Shown piece after piece: positions 16,488-25,563 of a stretch of DNA of 64,000 nucleotides. The translations under genes were made by a program, and so were the position numbers. The notes below the pieces were generated by a model that saw nothing but the letters and a program-made list of their open reading frames with translations, did no database searches and was not told the origin of the DNA. The stretch is from the IMG/VR virus record IMGVR_UViG_3300021138_002231, positions 1 to 64,000 of that record. One strand, given 5' to 3'. How positions within the stretch are numbered: the first letter of the stretch is position 1; the number at the start of each line of letters is the position of its first letter. Source of the stretch: a virus.

Positions 16488-17027
16488 ATGGCTATTGCAC
16501 AATCTTGGGTATTATATGAAAATACATCTCCTTTTTCTGTTGTCACAGAAGAAATGTTAAATTTAGATTTTGGTATTATTGAACCTGGGAATTGGGCGAT
16601 TCAAGTAATTGGTTTAAAATTTCAAGGTGAACCTGTAAACAATATCAAAGCTTATCTATCTAGTTATAGATGTGATGCTTTTATACATAGCGGATCAACA
16701 TTTAATTTTATCAACGATAATTTAATGACAAGTGAATCAGGTGATTTACACTCAGGCTATCAAATAAAGGTTTTAGAACTCGATCCAAATTCTTCCGATT
16801 ATTCTAGTCAAGTTGCAAATTTTGCATTAGGCCCTTCTTCAAGTAGTTGGACAGATTTTTCTACAATTGTAGGTAATGCACACATGCCTATTTCATTACA
16901 CGGCACAATGGATAAATTTTTTGTAACAAGAAGTAGTATGTTAGCTATTGCTTTATATGTTCCAAGTGGGCAAAGCGATGCTTTAATTAAGAACTTAAAG
17001 TTATTCTGTGAATTCGATACAAACTAA
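16488..17027 (+). CDS. Unknown beta-rich protein, possibly virion
   Basis: The ATG at 16488 (MAIAQSWVLYEN) is preferred over 16431 because the latter lies inside the PIN-PhoH terminator, and TTAGGA precedes 16488 at SD distance. The 179-residue product is Ser/Phe/Asn-rich with alternating hydrophobic residues, which suggests a compact beta-sandwich; it has no signal peptide. No family is recognised. It precedes a short non-coding region holding two promoter candidates. Confidence 0.5.
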   Translation: MAIAQSWVLYENTSPFSVVTEEMLNLDFGIIEPGNWAIQVIGLKFQGEPVNNIKAYLSSYRCDAFIHSGSTFNFINDNLMTSESGDLHSGYQIKVLELDPNSSDYSSQVANFALGPSSSSWTDFSTIVGNAHMPISLHGTMDKFFVTRSSMLAIALYVPSGQSDALIKNLKLFCEFDTN

Positions 17028-17092
17028 AAGGATAGTAAGACAATCGCACAGTAAATTATGAAATATATTTTAACATTATTTTAACTGGAAAT

Positions 17093-17120
17093 TTGACAAT
17101 AACAAATGTTATTATAGAAT
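17093..17120 (+). promoter_or_regulatory. Sigma70-like promoter with repeated operator
   Basis: TTGACA (17093-17098), 16 bases, then TAGAAT (17115-17120). Positions 17101-17120 repeat the 20-mer found at 11617-11636 with two mismatches, including the near-palindrome AACAAATGTT. It would serve the 17240-18466 genes. The rest of 17028-17239 is AT-rich with no other feature seen. Confidence 0.55.
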
Positions 17121-17219
17121 TTCAATAATATTTTTTAATAATTAAAAGGATTTGTAGTTAAACAAATATAAAGTATATTTGAAAGGACTTTAAAGGTTAA
17201 TCCTTATCTCAATAAAAGG

Positions 17220-17227
17220 TATAAATA
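17220..17227 (+). promoter_or_regulatory. TATAAATA box near the 17240 start
   Basis: GGTATAAATAGGA is an exact match to the octamer, but it lies only 12 bases before the ATG and runs into the AGGA that looks like the SD of that gene. It may be fortuitous. Confidence 0.25.
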
Positions 17228-17239
17228 GGAATAATAAAT

Positions 17240-17752
17240 ATGCGCCCACTCGAATCAGAATTACATCAGGTACTGGAAGAGACTGCACCAGATGCTTATG
17301 CAATAGAGGATCAAGCTCGTATTGTTGCCACAGCAGCCGCAATATACAGACGTATTGAGCGAACAGCTTCTAAAAAATCAGGAAAACTTGATCCAAATAA
17401 GATTCATGAGGCAAGAATGATAGATTCATTGCTTCAGGCTATGGGTGCTCTGGAGGATTGGTCTGATAGTCAAAATTATACCGAGAATTATATTGATGGT
17501 AGAGGATTGTCAGTTAATCAAATTCTTAGTCGAGCATCTCATACATTAGCGGGAAACAGATATGCTAAGGATTTTAGCATGGATATTCTCAATGATGATG
17601 AATTGGATAAAATTCTTAATCCAAAATACTCAGAAGATGATAATTATTATGATATTGATGATGATCATGATGATAGACATCCATCTAATCTATTTTTTAC
17701 ACCTGGGACAGGCCATCATAAAACAGATTCAATTAGTCGCGGCGGATATTAA
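17240..17752 (+). CDS. Unknown protein with acidic His-rich tail
   Basis: The 170-residue product is not recognised. Residues 1-115 look helical (QARIVATAAAIYRRIERTAS, MIDSLLQAMGALEDW). A tail of about 30 residues is dense in Asp, Tyr and His (EDDNYYDIDDDHDD), which may bind cations. It is followed immediately by an AAGGAGG SD that overlaps its stop codon, so it is co-translated with the Pro-rich gene. A structural or scaffold role is possible but unproven. Confidence 0.5.
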   Translation: MRPLESELHQVLEETAPDAYAIEDQARIVATAAAIYRRIERTASKKSGKLDPNKIHEARMIDSLLQAMGALEDWSDSQNYTENYIDGRGLSVNQILSRASHTLAGNRYAKDFSMDILNDDELDKILNPKYSEDDNYYDIDDDHDDRHPSNLFFTPGTGHHKTDSISRGGY

Positions 17753-17764
17753 GGAGGTAATAAT

Positions 17765-18466
17765 ATGAGCAAGTTTTCGACCCGTTTTATTCGAGTCGCT
17801 CAGGCTCCTCCTGGCCCTCCACCTTCTGGTCCTGGCGGACCACCACCACCCCCTCCAACAGCACCCCCAGGAGGAGCACCACCGCCACCTATGCTTGGAA
17901 TGGGCGGACCCCCACCAACAGCACCAACAGCAGCACCTGGTGGAATTTCTGGACCTGATAGAGAGGAAATAGGTTCGGCATTAGATAGTTTGGATAAAAT
18001 TTTATATGATATTGATATTCAAGCTATGATTGAAAATGACCCAACATTGGACCCAGATGATTTAGCTGTCACAGTTTTTAAAATGTATGGCGGCGATGAA
18101 TTTGGGAATGCTATCAGAAGTAAAGTTGGTAAACGCGATCCTCATGCCAAAAATGTTTCTCCAGAAGATGAAAAAGCTGAACAAGAAAGAACTGAAGACA
18201 AAAGATGGGAAAGATTGCCTTTAGGACAACATATAACTGACATTCAAGGCGTGACATTAGATAAATTAACCCAATTTATGCCAGCATTAATAGCATCCGT
18301 TGTTGCTAATGTTAAAAAGCAAGCAGGTGGCGGAGCGGCAGGTGGTCCGCCAGGACCAGGTGGGCCATTGGCTTCATCTAACGCCTGGATTAAAATTGCA
18401 AATAATTTAGATCAACAAGGTTGCTTTAAACAAGCAGATTGGATAGATAAAAATTATATAGTTTAA
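17765..18466 (+). CDS. Pro-rich protein carrying both repeated terminal motifs
   Basis: This 233-residue protein begins MSKFSTRFIRVAQAPPG, then has a Pro/Gly tract (residues about 14-60), a helical middle, a Gly/Pro patch, and ends with IKIANNLDQQGCFKQADWID. It therefore carries both short motifs that recur in this window: RFIRVAQ at one end and LDQQG-FKQAD at the other. The SD AAGGAGG is perfect. A terminator hairpin follows. Protein family unknown; a virion or scaffold protein is inferred from the shared motifs. Confidence 0.55.
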   Translation: MSKFSTRFIRVAQAPPGPPPSGPGGPPPPPPTAPPGGAPPPPMLGMGGPPPTAPTAAPGGISGPDREEIGSALDSLDKILYDIDIQAMIENDPTLDPDDLAVTVFKMYGGDEFGNAIRSKVGKRDPHAKNVSPEDEKAEQERTEDKRWERLPLGQHITDIQGVTLDKLTQFMPALIASVVANVKKQAGGGAAGGPPGPGGPLASSNAWIKIANNLDQQGCFKQADWIDKNYIV

Positions 18467-18501
18467 AACGAAAAACATGTCTTCCGCGTAGGAATATACA
18501 C

Positions 18502-18535
18502 AAAACACCGAGAATGAATAAATTGTCGGTGTTTT
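18502..18535 (+). terminator. Terminator after the Pro-rich gene
   Basis: AAAACACCGA / TCGGTGTTTT form a 10-bp stem with a 14-base loop, ending in a T-run. Confidence 0.65.
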
Positions 18536-18544
18536 ATATTTAAA

Positions 18545-18671
18545 AACCTCAAAAATGTACGATAATACATAGAGGTTCTTGTATAATGAAAATACACAAT
18601 GATTACAGGAACTGCTCCTCTTGATGCAAATGCATCCTATTAACGCAAATATCCTGTGATAAGGTGAACGA
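18545..18671 (+). promoter_or_regulatory. Structured leader and promoter of gyrBA
   Basis: A hairpin AACCTC/GAGGTT precedes TATAAT (18582-18587). The leader then contains a 14-codon ORF (18599-18643, beginning MITGTAPLD), a small stem GATGC/GCATC and an outer ACAGGA/TCCTGT pairing just before the AAGGTG SD of gyrB. A supercoiling- or translation-sensitive leader is conceivable; only the structures are seen. Confidence 0.4.
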
Positions 18672-20888
18672 ATGACACATAACAATAAATCAAATTACGA
18701 TAGCAAATCTATTACCATATTAAATGGTCAACAAGCAGTTCGTACACGCCCCGCAATGTATATCGGTGACACAGGCAAGCGTGGACTACATCATCTAGTT
18801 TGGGAGATTTTAGATAACTCTGTAGATGAAGCAATGGCTGGTTACTGTAACCAGATTAAAATCACCGTAGATTCAGATGGACGAACCATTACGGTTGAAG
18901 ATAATGGTCGAGGTATTCCTACTGAAGTCAAAGAGGAAGATGAACATAAACGTTCCACTCTTGAAATTGTATTAACTGAACTACATGCTGGAGGAAAATT
19001 CGGCGGTTCAGGTTATGAAGCCGCAGGCGGACTTCATGGTGTTGGTGCAAGTTGTGTCAACTTTTTATCCTACAATCTTATTGCTAGAGTTTGGCGAGAT
19101 GATATTAAAGAAGATGGTAAAGTTACAACTCCTGGCGGAGCTTTTGAACTTTCGTTTAAAAGAGGCGTTGCAGAATCTCCTTGCAATCGTGTAGGCAATA
19201 CAAATAAGCACGGAACAGCAATTACATTTGTGGCAGACCATAATATGTTTGGTCAAGTTAATGTCGATGATATTATCTCAAATATTGCAGAAAATGAGTT
19301 TGTTGTAGATGAAGACTTTTCTGATGCAAATAAAGCATGGAAACAATTATTGATTGATGGTGAAGTAACATTTAATCATTTTAAGAAAGTTTTTGGATAT
19401 TTAGTTCAAAATAAAGTTTTGACTGAAGAACAATTACAAAATGCCTATGATAAATGGGAAAGACAATCAATTAGAAATACACAATTCGATGATGAAATTC
19501 TAGTTCGAAGATTTCGTGAAACTGCTTTTCTTAATGGCGGATTGAGAATCTTGTTTGAAAATAAGAAAACTGGTAGAAAAGAAGAGTTTCAATATAATGG
19601 CGGTATTTCAGATTATGTAAAATATCTTTCAAAAACAAGAACTAATCCATATCCAGAACCACCATTTTTCTTCTCTAATAAACTTGGTAAAGTGCAAGTT
19701 CAAGTCGCATTTCAATATTCCGAAGATGACGAAGAAACTATTTTAACATTTGCCAACAACATCTATACAACAGATGGAGGAACTCATTTATCTGGATTTA
19801 AGACATCATTAACTCGGGTTGTTAATCAATTTGCGCGATCTAGCGGTTTACTTAAAGATAAAGAACCTAATCTTTCTGGAGATGATATTCGAGAGGGTAT
19901 TATATCAATCATCAGTATTCGATTGCCTCAGCCTCAGTTTGAAGGACAAACTAAAAGTAAATTAGGTTCTCCAGAAGGTGAAAGCGTAGTAAATAAACTT
20001 TTTGGTGAAGCTTTAACTGAATACTTTGAAAAGAATCCTTCTATCGTTAAAACTATAGTTGAGAGAGCTTTAATTGCGCAAAAGGCTAGAGAAGCGGCTA
20101 AAAAACAATCAGAACTTATTAAACGAAAGAGTTTCTTAGGAAAATCCAATCGCTTGCCTGGTAAATTAAAAGATTGTAATATGGAAGATCGTGATTCTAC
20201 AGAAATATTCATCGTAGAAGGCGATTCGGCGGCTGGTAGTGCAAAAGATGGACGCGATCCTCAAACACAAGCTATTTTGCCAATTAGAGGTAAAATTATC
20301 AATGCTGAAAAGAATGACTTAACTTCTCTTTTAAAGAATCAGGAAGTTCAATCATTAATTTCTGCTATCGGTGTTGGAGTATTAATTAATGAAGATGAGT
20401 CAGAAGAAAATACTGATTTTAATCTTGATAATAGACGTTATAGTAAAATCATCCTAATGACCGACGCTGACGTTGATGGAAGTCATATTGCAACTCTGCT
20501 GTTAACATTTTTGTATCGATTTATGCGGCCTCTTGTTGCAAATGGATATGTGTACCTAGCTCAGCCTCCTTTATATCGCGTTGATATTGGTAAAAAATCA
20601 ACATATTGCTGGACTGAAGAAGAAATGACAGAATTAGTCAGTTCTGCAAATGGCAAGGCAAAAACTGTTCGATTTAAAGGACTTGGAGAAATGAATCCTG
20701 AAGAACTTGCTGTTACAACAATGCATAGAGAAACACGTCGATTGCTTAGAGTTAATGTTTCAAATGCAGGAGATGCAGATCAGATGCTTTCAATCCTAAT
20801 GGGTAGAAATGTTGCCGCACGTAAAGAACATATTATCAAACGATCAGAAGAAAGAACTTCTAACGACCTTGCGACAATTGTCGCCTAA
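18672..20888 (+). CDS. gyrB: DNA gyrase subunit B
   Basis: This 738-residue type IIA topoisomerase ATPase subunit has a GHKL domain (EILDNSVDEA at 45-54, EDNGRGIP at 76-83, GGLHGVGAS at 119-127), a transducer region, and a TOPRIM domain with EGDSAAGSA (516-524) and the metal-binding DADVD (598-602). It pairs with GyrA to pass DNA using ATP. About 65 extra residues (about 213-281) sit in or near the transducer region compared with compact bacterial GyrB. Placement directly before gyrA, six bases apart, indicates one operon. Confidence 0.93.
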   Translation: MTHNNKSNYDSKSITILNGQQAVRTRPAMYIGDTGKRGLHHLVWEILDNSVDEAMAGYCNQIKITVDSDGRTITVEDNGRGIPTEVKEEDEHKRSTLEIVLTELHAGGKFGGSGYEAAGGLHGVGASCVNFLSYNLIARVWRDDIKEDGKVTTPGGAFELSFKRGVAESPCNRVGNTNKHGTAITFVADHNMFGQVNVDDIISNIAENEFVVDEDFSDANKAWKQLLIDGEVTFNHFKKVFGYLVQNKVLTEEQLQNAYDKWERQSIRNTQFDDEILVRRFRETAFLNGGLRILFENKKTGRKEEFQYNGGISDYVKYLSKTRTNPYPEPPFFFSNKLGKVQVQVAFQYSEDDEETILTFANNIYTTDGGTHLSGFKTSLTRVVNQFARSSGLLKDKEPNLSGDDIREGIISIISIRLPQPQFEGQTKSKLGSPEGESVVNKLFGEALTEYFEKNPSIVKTIVERALIAQKAREAAKKQSELIKRKSFLGKSNRLPGKLKDCNMEDRDSTEIFIVEGDSAAGSAKDGRDPQTQAILPIRGKIINAEKNDLTSLLKNQEVQSLISAIGVGVLINEDESEENTDFNLDNRRYSKIILMTDADVDGSHIATLLLTFLYRFMRPLVANGYVYLAQPPLYRVDIGKKSTYCWTEEEMTELVSSANGKAKTVRFKGLGEMNPEELAVTTMHRETRRLLRVNVSNAGDADQMLSILMGRNVAARKEHIIKRSEERTSNDLATIVA

Positions 20889-20894
20889 AATACC

Positions 20895-23417
20895 ATGAGA
20901 AAAAAGAACAACAAACTAAATCAAGACGATAATTTGACATCTATTACAGAACATATTTCTGATGAAGAAATTACTGAATTATTAGATGAAAATTATATGC
21001 GTTATACATTCGCCGTCATGGAAGATCGCGCTCTTCCAGAAGCTAAAGATGGCTTAAAACCATCGCAAAGACGTATTTTAGTCGCAATGAATGATTTGAG
21101 ACTAAATTATTCGAGTTCAACTGAAAAATGTGCTAAAATCTGTGGTGAAACATCTGGTAACTATCATCCACATGGTGAAGCTATTGTTTACCCAACATTG
21201 ATTCGCATGGCACAAGATTGGGTCTTGAGATATCCTTTAATTAAAGGTCAGGGTAATCTTGGTAATGTTGGAGGCGATCCTCCAGCGGCTATGCGATACA
21301 CCGAAGCAAAGCTTTCTCGGGCTGGTGAAGCAATGTTGTCTGATCTTTCTGAAGATGTTGTGCCATATGTTGCTAACTATAATGAAAAGTTAAGAGAACC
21401 AACTATTTTACCTTCTATTCTACCAAATCTTATTGTGAATGGTGGTAGCGGAATTGCAGTTGGTGTAGCTTGTAAACTTGCTCCTCATAATTTAAGAGAA
21501 GTTACAGAAGTTATCAAGGCTTATATTGCTAATCCAAATTTAACAGTTGATGAAATTATATCATTAATGCCTGGTCCTGATTTTCCCACTGGCGGAATCT
21601 TACGTGGGCAAAAAGGTGTTAGAGATTATTATGAAGCTGGTAGAGGATCGCTCACTATCGATGGCATTTATGAAATAACTGAGGGCCATAAAGGAGCACA
21701 AAATATTGTAATCACTGGATTACCATATGGATCAAGTCCTGAAAAACTAGCCGAACAAATCGAAGAACTTGTTAAAGAGAAAAAGATTGATGGCATCACT
21801 GACCTTAAAGATTTATCACATCGTAAAAATGGACAAACAGTTATTCAATTGATTGTTGAAGTAGGTAAAGGCGGGAATGCGAATCTTGTATTAAATCAAT
21901 TACTTAAATCAACAAGTCTGCGAGTTTCTTTTGATGTTAATCAAACTATTCTCATTGATGGTAAAGTCGTTGAAAATGCCCCCTTAAAGAGCCTTATTAA
22001 GGCTTTTGTGGATCATAGGCAAAATATATTGACAAACAAGTTTAATGCTGAATTAAAGAAGAATCAAGCAAGAGTTCATATTCTTGATGGTTTGTTAAAA
22101 GTATCTTTGAACATTGATAAAGCTATTAAGCTTATTCGGGCAAGCGATAATGCTGATAGTGCTATCCAAGCTTTATTAGACAATGATCTTGTTGATACAG
22201 AAATTCAAGCAAAAGCTGTTTTGGCGATTACATTGCGTCAACTTACTAAATTAGAGGCTAATTCTTTGGAAACTGAGAGAAAGAATCTATTAGAACGCAA
22301 TGAATGGCTTACTGACATTCTTGGTAATAATAAAAAGCTTTTGAAATATATTGCAAAAGAACAAGAAGATTTTGCAAAATTATATGGAGATGATCGCAGA
22401 ACAATTATTGGAGATGATACATCTGGTATTACTGCTGAAGATTTGATTCCTGAAGAACAAATTATCATCAGTTTAACAAAGGATGGATATATCAAGCGCG
22501 TACCTGTAAATACTTATAGGGTTCAAAAGCGTGGTGGAAAAGGCATGATTGGCGTAGGCAAAAGAGAAGCAGATGAAGCATCTGATATTTTCACTGGAAG
22601 TACACATGAATTGTTCTTATTCTTCTCAAATAAAGGAATTATGTATCGAAAGAAAGGTTATCAAATTCCTGAAGCTTCAAGAACTGGGAAAGGTATTCAC
22701 TTAGCCAATCTTCTTTCTTTGTCTGCTGGTGAAGTTATTACTAACACTATTACAGTTAAAACATTAGATCAAGACGGAACATTAGTTATTGTTACTAAAA
22801 ATGGTTTAATTAAGCGTACTGATATTAGAGAATATGATTCACAACGCATTTCTAAGAAATTTGGGGCAATTAAACTTGAAGACAATGATGAAGTACAGTG
22901 TGTTACAATCACAGATGGCAAACAAGATATTGTCCTAATTACACAGAATGGTATGGCTGTAAGATATTCAGAGAATATTGTTCGGAAAACTGCTCGTATG
23001 ACTAAGGGTTGTCAAGCTATGAATCTTGCTAAAACAGATTGTATTGTGTCTATGTTAACGCTTGATAAGAATGAAAATCCCGATGTATTAGTAGTCACCA
23101 CAAAGGGATATGCTAAGAAAACATTAGCTTCGGAATATCGATGTTTGCAAGGAAGATACGCTAAAGGTGTGCGAACTATCGACATTGATAAATCTGATCG
23201 CAATGGTGCCATTGTAAGTGCATTAATTGTTACAGATGAAGATACACTTTTATTCCTTACGAATAAAGGAACTATCATGAGAATGGCTGTTGCTGAAATT
23301 AAAGCTAAAGGAAGAAGTACTATGGGATCAAGGGCTATCAAAATAGAAGATGATACAACTCAAGTCGTTTCTGTAATTACAGCAAGTTGTGAAGAAGATG
23401 AAGAAGAAATAGAATAA
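20895..23417 (+). CDS. gyrA: DNA gyrase subunit A
   Basis: The 840-residue product has the breakage-reunion domain with catalytic Tyr135 (MRYTE), the YHPHG loop (90-94), and a C-terminal beta-pinwheel opened by the GyrA-box QKRGGKG (544-550), which marks true gyrase rather than topoisomerase IV. Repeated pinwheel blades (LFLFFSNKGIMYRKKGY, LVIVTKNGLIKRT) follow. Together with GyrB it should introduce negative supercoils. The residues equivalent to E. coli Ser83 and Asp87 are Ala96 and Pro100. An acidic tail (EEDEEEIE) ends the protein. There is no clear SD, so coupling from gyrB is likely. Confidence 0.93.
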   Translation: MRKKNNKLNQDDNLTSITEHISDEEITELLDENYMRYTFAVMEDRALPEAKDGLKPSQRRILVAMNDLRLNYSSSTEKCAKICGETSGNYHPHGEAIVYPTLIRMAQDWVLRYPLIKGQGNLGNVGGDPPAAMRYTEAKLSRAGEAMLSDLSEDVVPYVANYNEKLREPTILPSILPNLIVNGGSGIAVGVACKLAPHNLREVTEVIKAYIANPNLTVDEIISLMPGPDFPTGGILRGQKGVRDYYEAGRGSLTIDGIYEITEGHKGAQNIVITGLPYGSSPEKLAEQIEELVKEKKIDGITDLKDLSHRKNGQTVIQLIVEVGKGGNANLVLNQLLKSTSLRVSFDVNQTILIDGKVVENAPLKSLIKAFVDHRQNILTNKFNAELKKNQARVHILDGLLKVSLNIDKAIKLIRASDNADSAIQALLDNDLVDTEIQAKAVLAITLRQLTKLEANSLETERKNLLERNEWLTDILGNNKKLLKYIAKEQEDFAKLYGDDRRTIIGDDTSGITAEDLIPEEQIIISLTKDGYIKRVPVNTYRVQKRGGKGMIGVGKREADEASDIFTGSTHELFLFFSNKGIMYRKKGYQIPEASRTGKGIHLANLLSLSAGEVITNTITVKTLDQDGTLVIVTKNGLIKRTDIREYDSQRISKKFGAIKLEDNDEVQCVTITDGKQDIVLITQNGMAVRYSENIVRKTARMTKGCQAMNLAKTDCIVSMLTLDKNENPDVLVVTTKGYAKKTLASEYRCLQGRYAKGVRTIDIDKSDRNGAIVSALIVTDEDTLLFLTNKGTIMRMAVAEIKAKGRSTMGSRAIKIEDDTTQVVSVITASCEEDEEEIE

Positions 23418-23432
23418 CATTCTATTTACATT

Positions 23433-23474
23433 ATAAAAAACACTTGGAAAGATATCTTTCCAAGTGTTTTTTAT
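23433..23474 (+). terminator. 42-bp perfect palindrome, bidirectional terminator
   Basis: A perfect palindrome centred on GATATC with AAAAAACACTTGG arms ends the gyrBA unit; T-runs occur in both directions. Confidence 0.8.
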
Positions 23475-23514
23475 TTAAAGGGATGTCATATAAATGTTTT
23501 GAATATTACATTAT

Positions 23515-24453
23515 ATGGCATTTCCAGGATTTTTATCAAGATTTGAACCCGCAACAGGATTATTGGTGCGGGGCATTTTAGTTAATGGTCATTATCTCTT
23601 AACAGATACTTGTCAAGTATTCCCACAACAAGAAATTGATTTAAATTGGCTCATACAAGGCGGTTCTGGTGGTAGTATCGCTAATCTAGGAAGAAAACAT
23701 ATTGAGGGACAAATATCTTGCCCTATTAGAGTAGATCAAAATGGAAATTTAGAACAGGCTGTACAGGAAATTTTAAATAATGCTCAATTTCCAAATACAC
23801 CTTTAAGGATAGATACAAATCATGTTCTTTCAGATTTAAGAACAACAGCAGACAATGGAGGCACAGATAATAATTTACTTTTATCTATGGATTGTTTAGT
23901 TGTCAAAGATTTAACTGTCACAGCTACTCCGAATGAAGGTGTCAAACTCACAGCAACTGTAATTGGCATGATTGATAGTAGAACTTCCACTGATCTTATT
24001 ACATCTCCTGATGGACATTATTTAGGGAGAACGATATCTTGGGCTGAATGCGATGCTGAAAGATTTCAATCTTCAATGCGAAGTGTCGTTAAAATAGTTG
24101 CAAGCATAAATAATCAAGTAGAAATTCCCACATTTTTACTTCCATATACAGCCTCTATTAATAGCAGATCAGATCAACCTACATTTGTAGGTGTTAAACA
24201 ATGCAAATGGGGTGGAAATTTTGAAGAATTTCTCAGATTAGGTAATGATAAAGAAACATACATACATGGAGGTTGGATGGTAGGTGAAAATTTAGTATTT
24301 ACTTTCGGTCCAATTAAAGCAATTTATCCAGTTCCATTGTTTAAAATAAGCCAACAACCTTTAACATATAACATTTTAAAAAGAAATACTGAATTCTTTT
24401 TTCAAAATTCACCCAACTATGCTTATCAACAAGGTGGACTTTTTACATTTTGA
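23515..24453 (+). CDS. Tail-tube-like structural protein (tentative)
   Basis: The 312-residue product is beta-rich with no signal peptide. The segment GRKHIEGQISCPIRVD then LEQAVQEILNNAQ (about 60-92), followed by VVKDLTVTATPNEGVKLTATVIG (about 123-145), resembles the strand-helix-strand pattern of tail-tube/sheath-associated folds. The assignment is by feel rather than a diagnostic motif. A TATAAATG stretch near 23490 may be its promoter, and there is no SD. The next gene has the same length and could be a paralogue or partner. Confidence 0.35.
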   Translation: MAFPGFLSRFEPATGLLVRGILVNGHYLLTDTCQVFPQQEIDLNWLIQGGSGGSIANLGRKHIEGQISCPIRVDQNGNLEQAVQEILNNAQFPNTPLRIDTNHVLSDLRTTADNGGTDNNLLLSMDCLVVKDLTVTATPNEGVKLTATVIGMIDSRTSTDLITSPDGHYLGRTISWAECDAERFQSSMRSVVKIVASINNQVEIPTFLLPYTASINSRSDQPTFVGVKQCKWGGNFEEFLRLGNDKETYIHGGWMVGENLVFTFGPIKAIYPVPLFKISQQPLTYNILKRNTEFFFQNSPNYAYQQGGLFTF

Positions 24454-24553
24454 GAATAATAAAAATACACGATTGAAAAATAGAAGGTATTTTATACGTT
24501 TTAGAGAATCAAATTGACAAAGAAGGAATAGAAACTTAGGAGAATGCAACAGT

Positions 24554-25492
24554 ATGCCAGTCAATAACAATATATTTGGCGTTAATAAAACGCTTCAAAT
24601 AGCAGGAAGTCTAATTTTGGCAGCATCCGCGAACCGCAGATTAACTATGCAGGTTCAAAATAAGCCATTAATTCAAGGCACTCCCAAAACAAGAATTTTA
24701 GATATTGGTGGCGTGACTGAAGAAATTACTATTGACTCACCTATCTTAATTGGCGGGGCTGCTGCTTATGACGGAAGAACATTATTAAATAATCGATTAA
24801 ATGATTATTTAGGTAATCCAGCGAATGCAACTTTGCCTTTGCTTAAAAGTGCAAATATTTCTATTAATCAACAACAGGCTAATGTTGATTTGAATTTAAT
24901 TTCTGATGGTGACCCAGCTAATGCGAATGTATTTTTAGTTACTGATCTTCAAATACCTGAACTTGATCCAAGTTCTTCTGGAGGGCCAACACGTTTGGCT
25001 AGATTCTACGATTTCAGAGTATATTTAGCTGGATATTATTATTTTGTAACTGATGCAAGAATATCTGTTGAAGTTGATTCTCAAAATCTATATTTCCTTA
25101 CACCATACAATGAAACTGTTGGAAATCAATTTCCTACAGTAGGTATTTCGGCTATCAAGATTTCTGGTTCTGGTAAAGCGGCGGCTTTGTTGCAAGACCC
25201 TAATTCTTCAGACCCATATTTCCAAAATCCAGGAGATGATTACAATGCTGAAGCATATTTAACTACTAATAATTATCCTCTAACATTACAACATTCAGGA
25301 TTAGTTGATTATGTCAATACTGGGCCTAATGATGGCAGTTTTGCGATACAAATCTATAATGGCAGTGCATGGGTGGATTTATTTAGCGGAACTTCTATTG
25401 ATTTGTCATATTCTGTTTTAAGTAAAAGCGAATTTAGAGTTGAACCAGGTTTGATGACTGTTGATTTTGCGTTTAACTGCTGGGTGAAATAA
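24554..25492 (+). CDS. Structural protein, tube- or neck-like (tentative)
   Basis: This 312-residue beta-rich product begins MPVNNNIFGVNKTLQIAG and has Asn/Ser/Pro-rich loops such as DPSSSGGPT. No diagnostic motif is seen. Its length equals that of the preceding protein, and both sit between gyrase and the TnpB element, suggesting a small virion-protein island. TAGGAG is an SD about 11 bases before the ATG. Its final codons GGTGAAATAA are repeated just after the TnpB element. Confidence 0.4.
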   Translation: MPVNNNIFGVNKTLQIAGSLILAASANRRLTMQVQNKPLIQGTPKTRILDIGGVTEEITIDSPILIGGAAAYDGRTLLNNRLNDYLGNPANATLPLLKSANISINQQQANVDLNLISDGDPANANVFLVTDLQIPELDPSSSGGPTRLARFYDFRVYLAGYYYFVTDARISVEVDSQNLYFLTPYNETVGNQFPTVGISAIKISGSGKAAALLQDPNSSDPYFQNPGDDYNAEAYLTTNNYPLTLQHSGLVDYVNTGPNDGSFAIQIYNGSAWVDLFSGTSIDLSYSVLSKSEFRVEPGLMTVDFAFNCWVK

Positions 25493-25563
25493 CAATTCCT
25501 TAAAATCTGAACAAATCTGAACATTTGTGAACAAAACACAATTTTTAACAATTAAATTTACAC

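Noticed and set aside
17220-17227. Perfect TATAAATA as a clear late promoter
   Set aside because: It overlaps the likely SD and is only 12 bases from the ATG; in AT-rich DNA about a dozen or more such octamers are expected by chance. Kept only as a weak box.
18672-23417. Topoisomerase IV (ParE/ParC) instead of gyrase
   Set aside because: The GyrA-box QKRGGKG and pinwheel favour gyrase.
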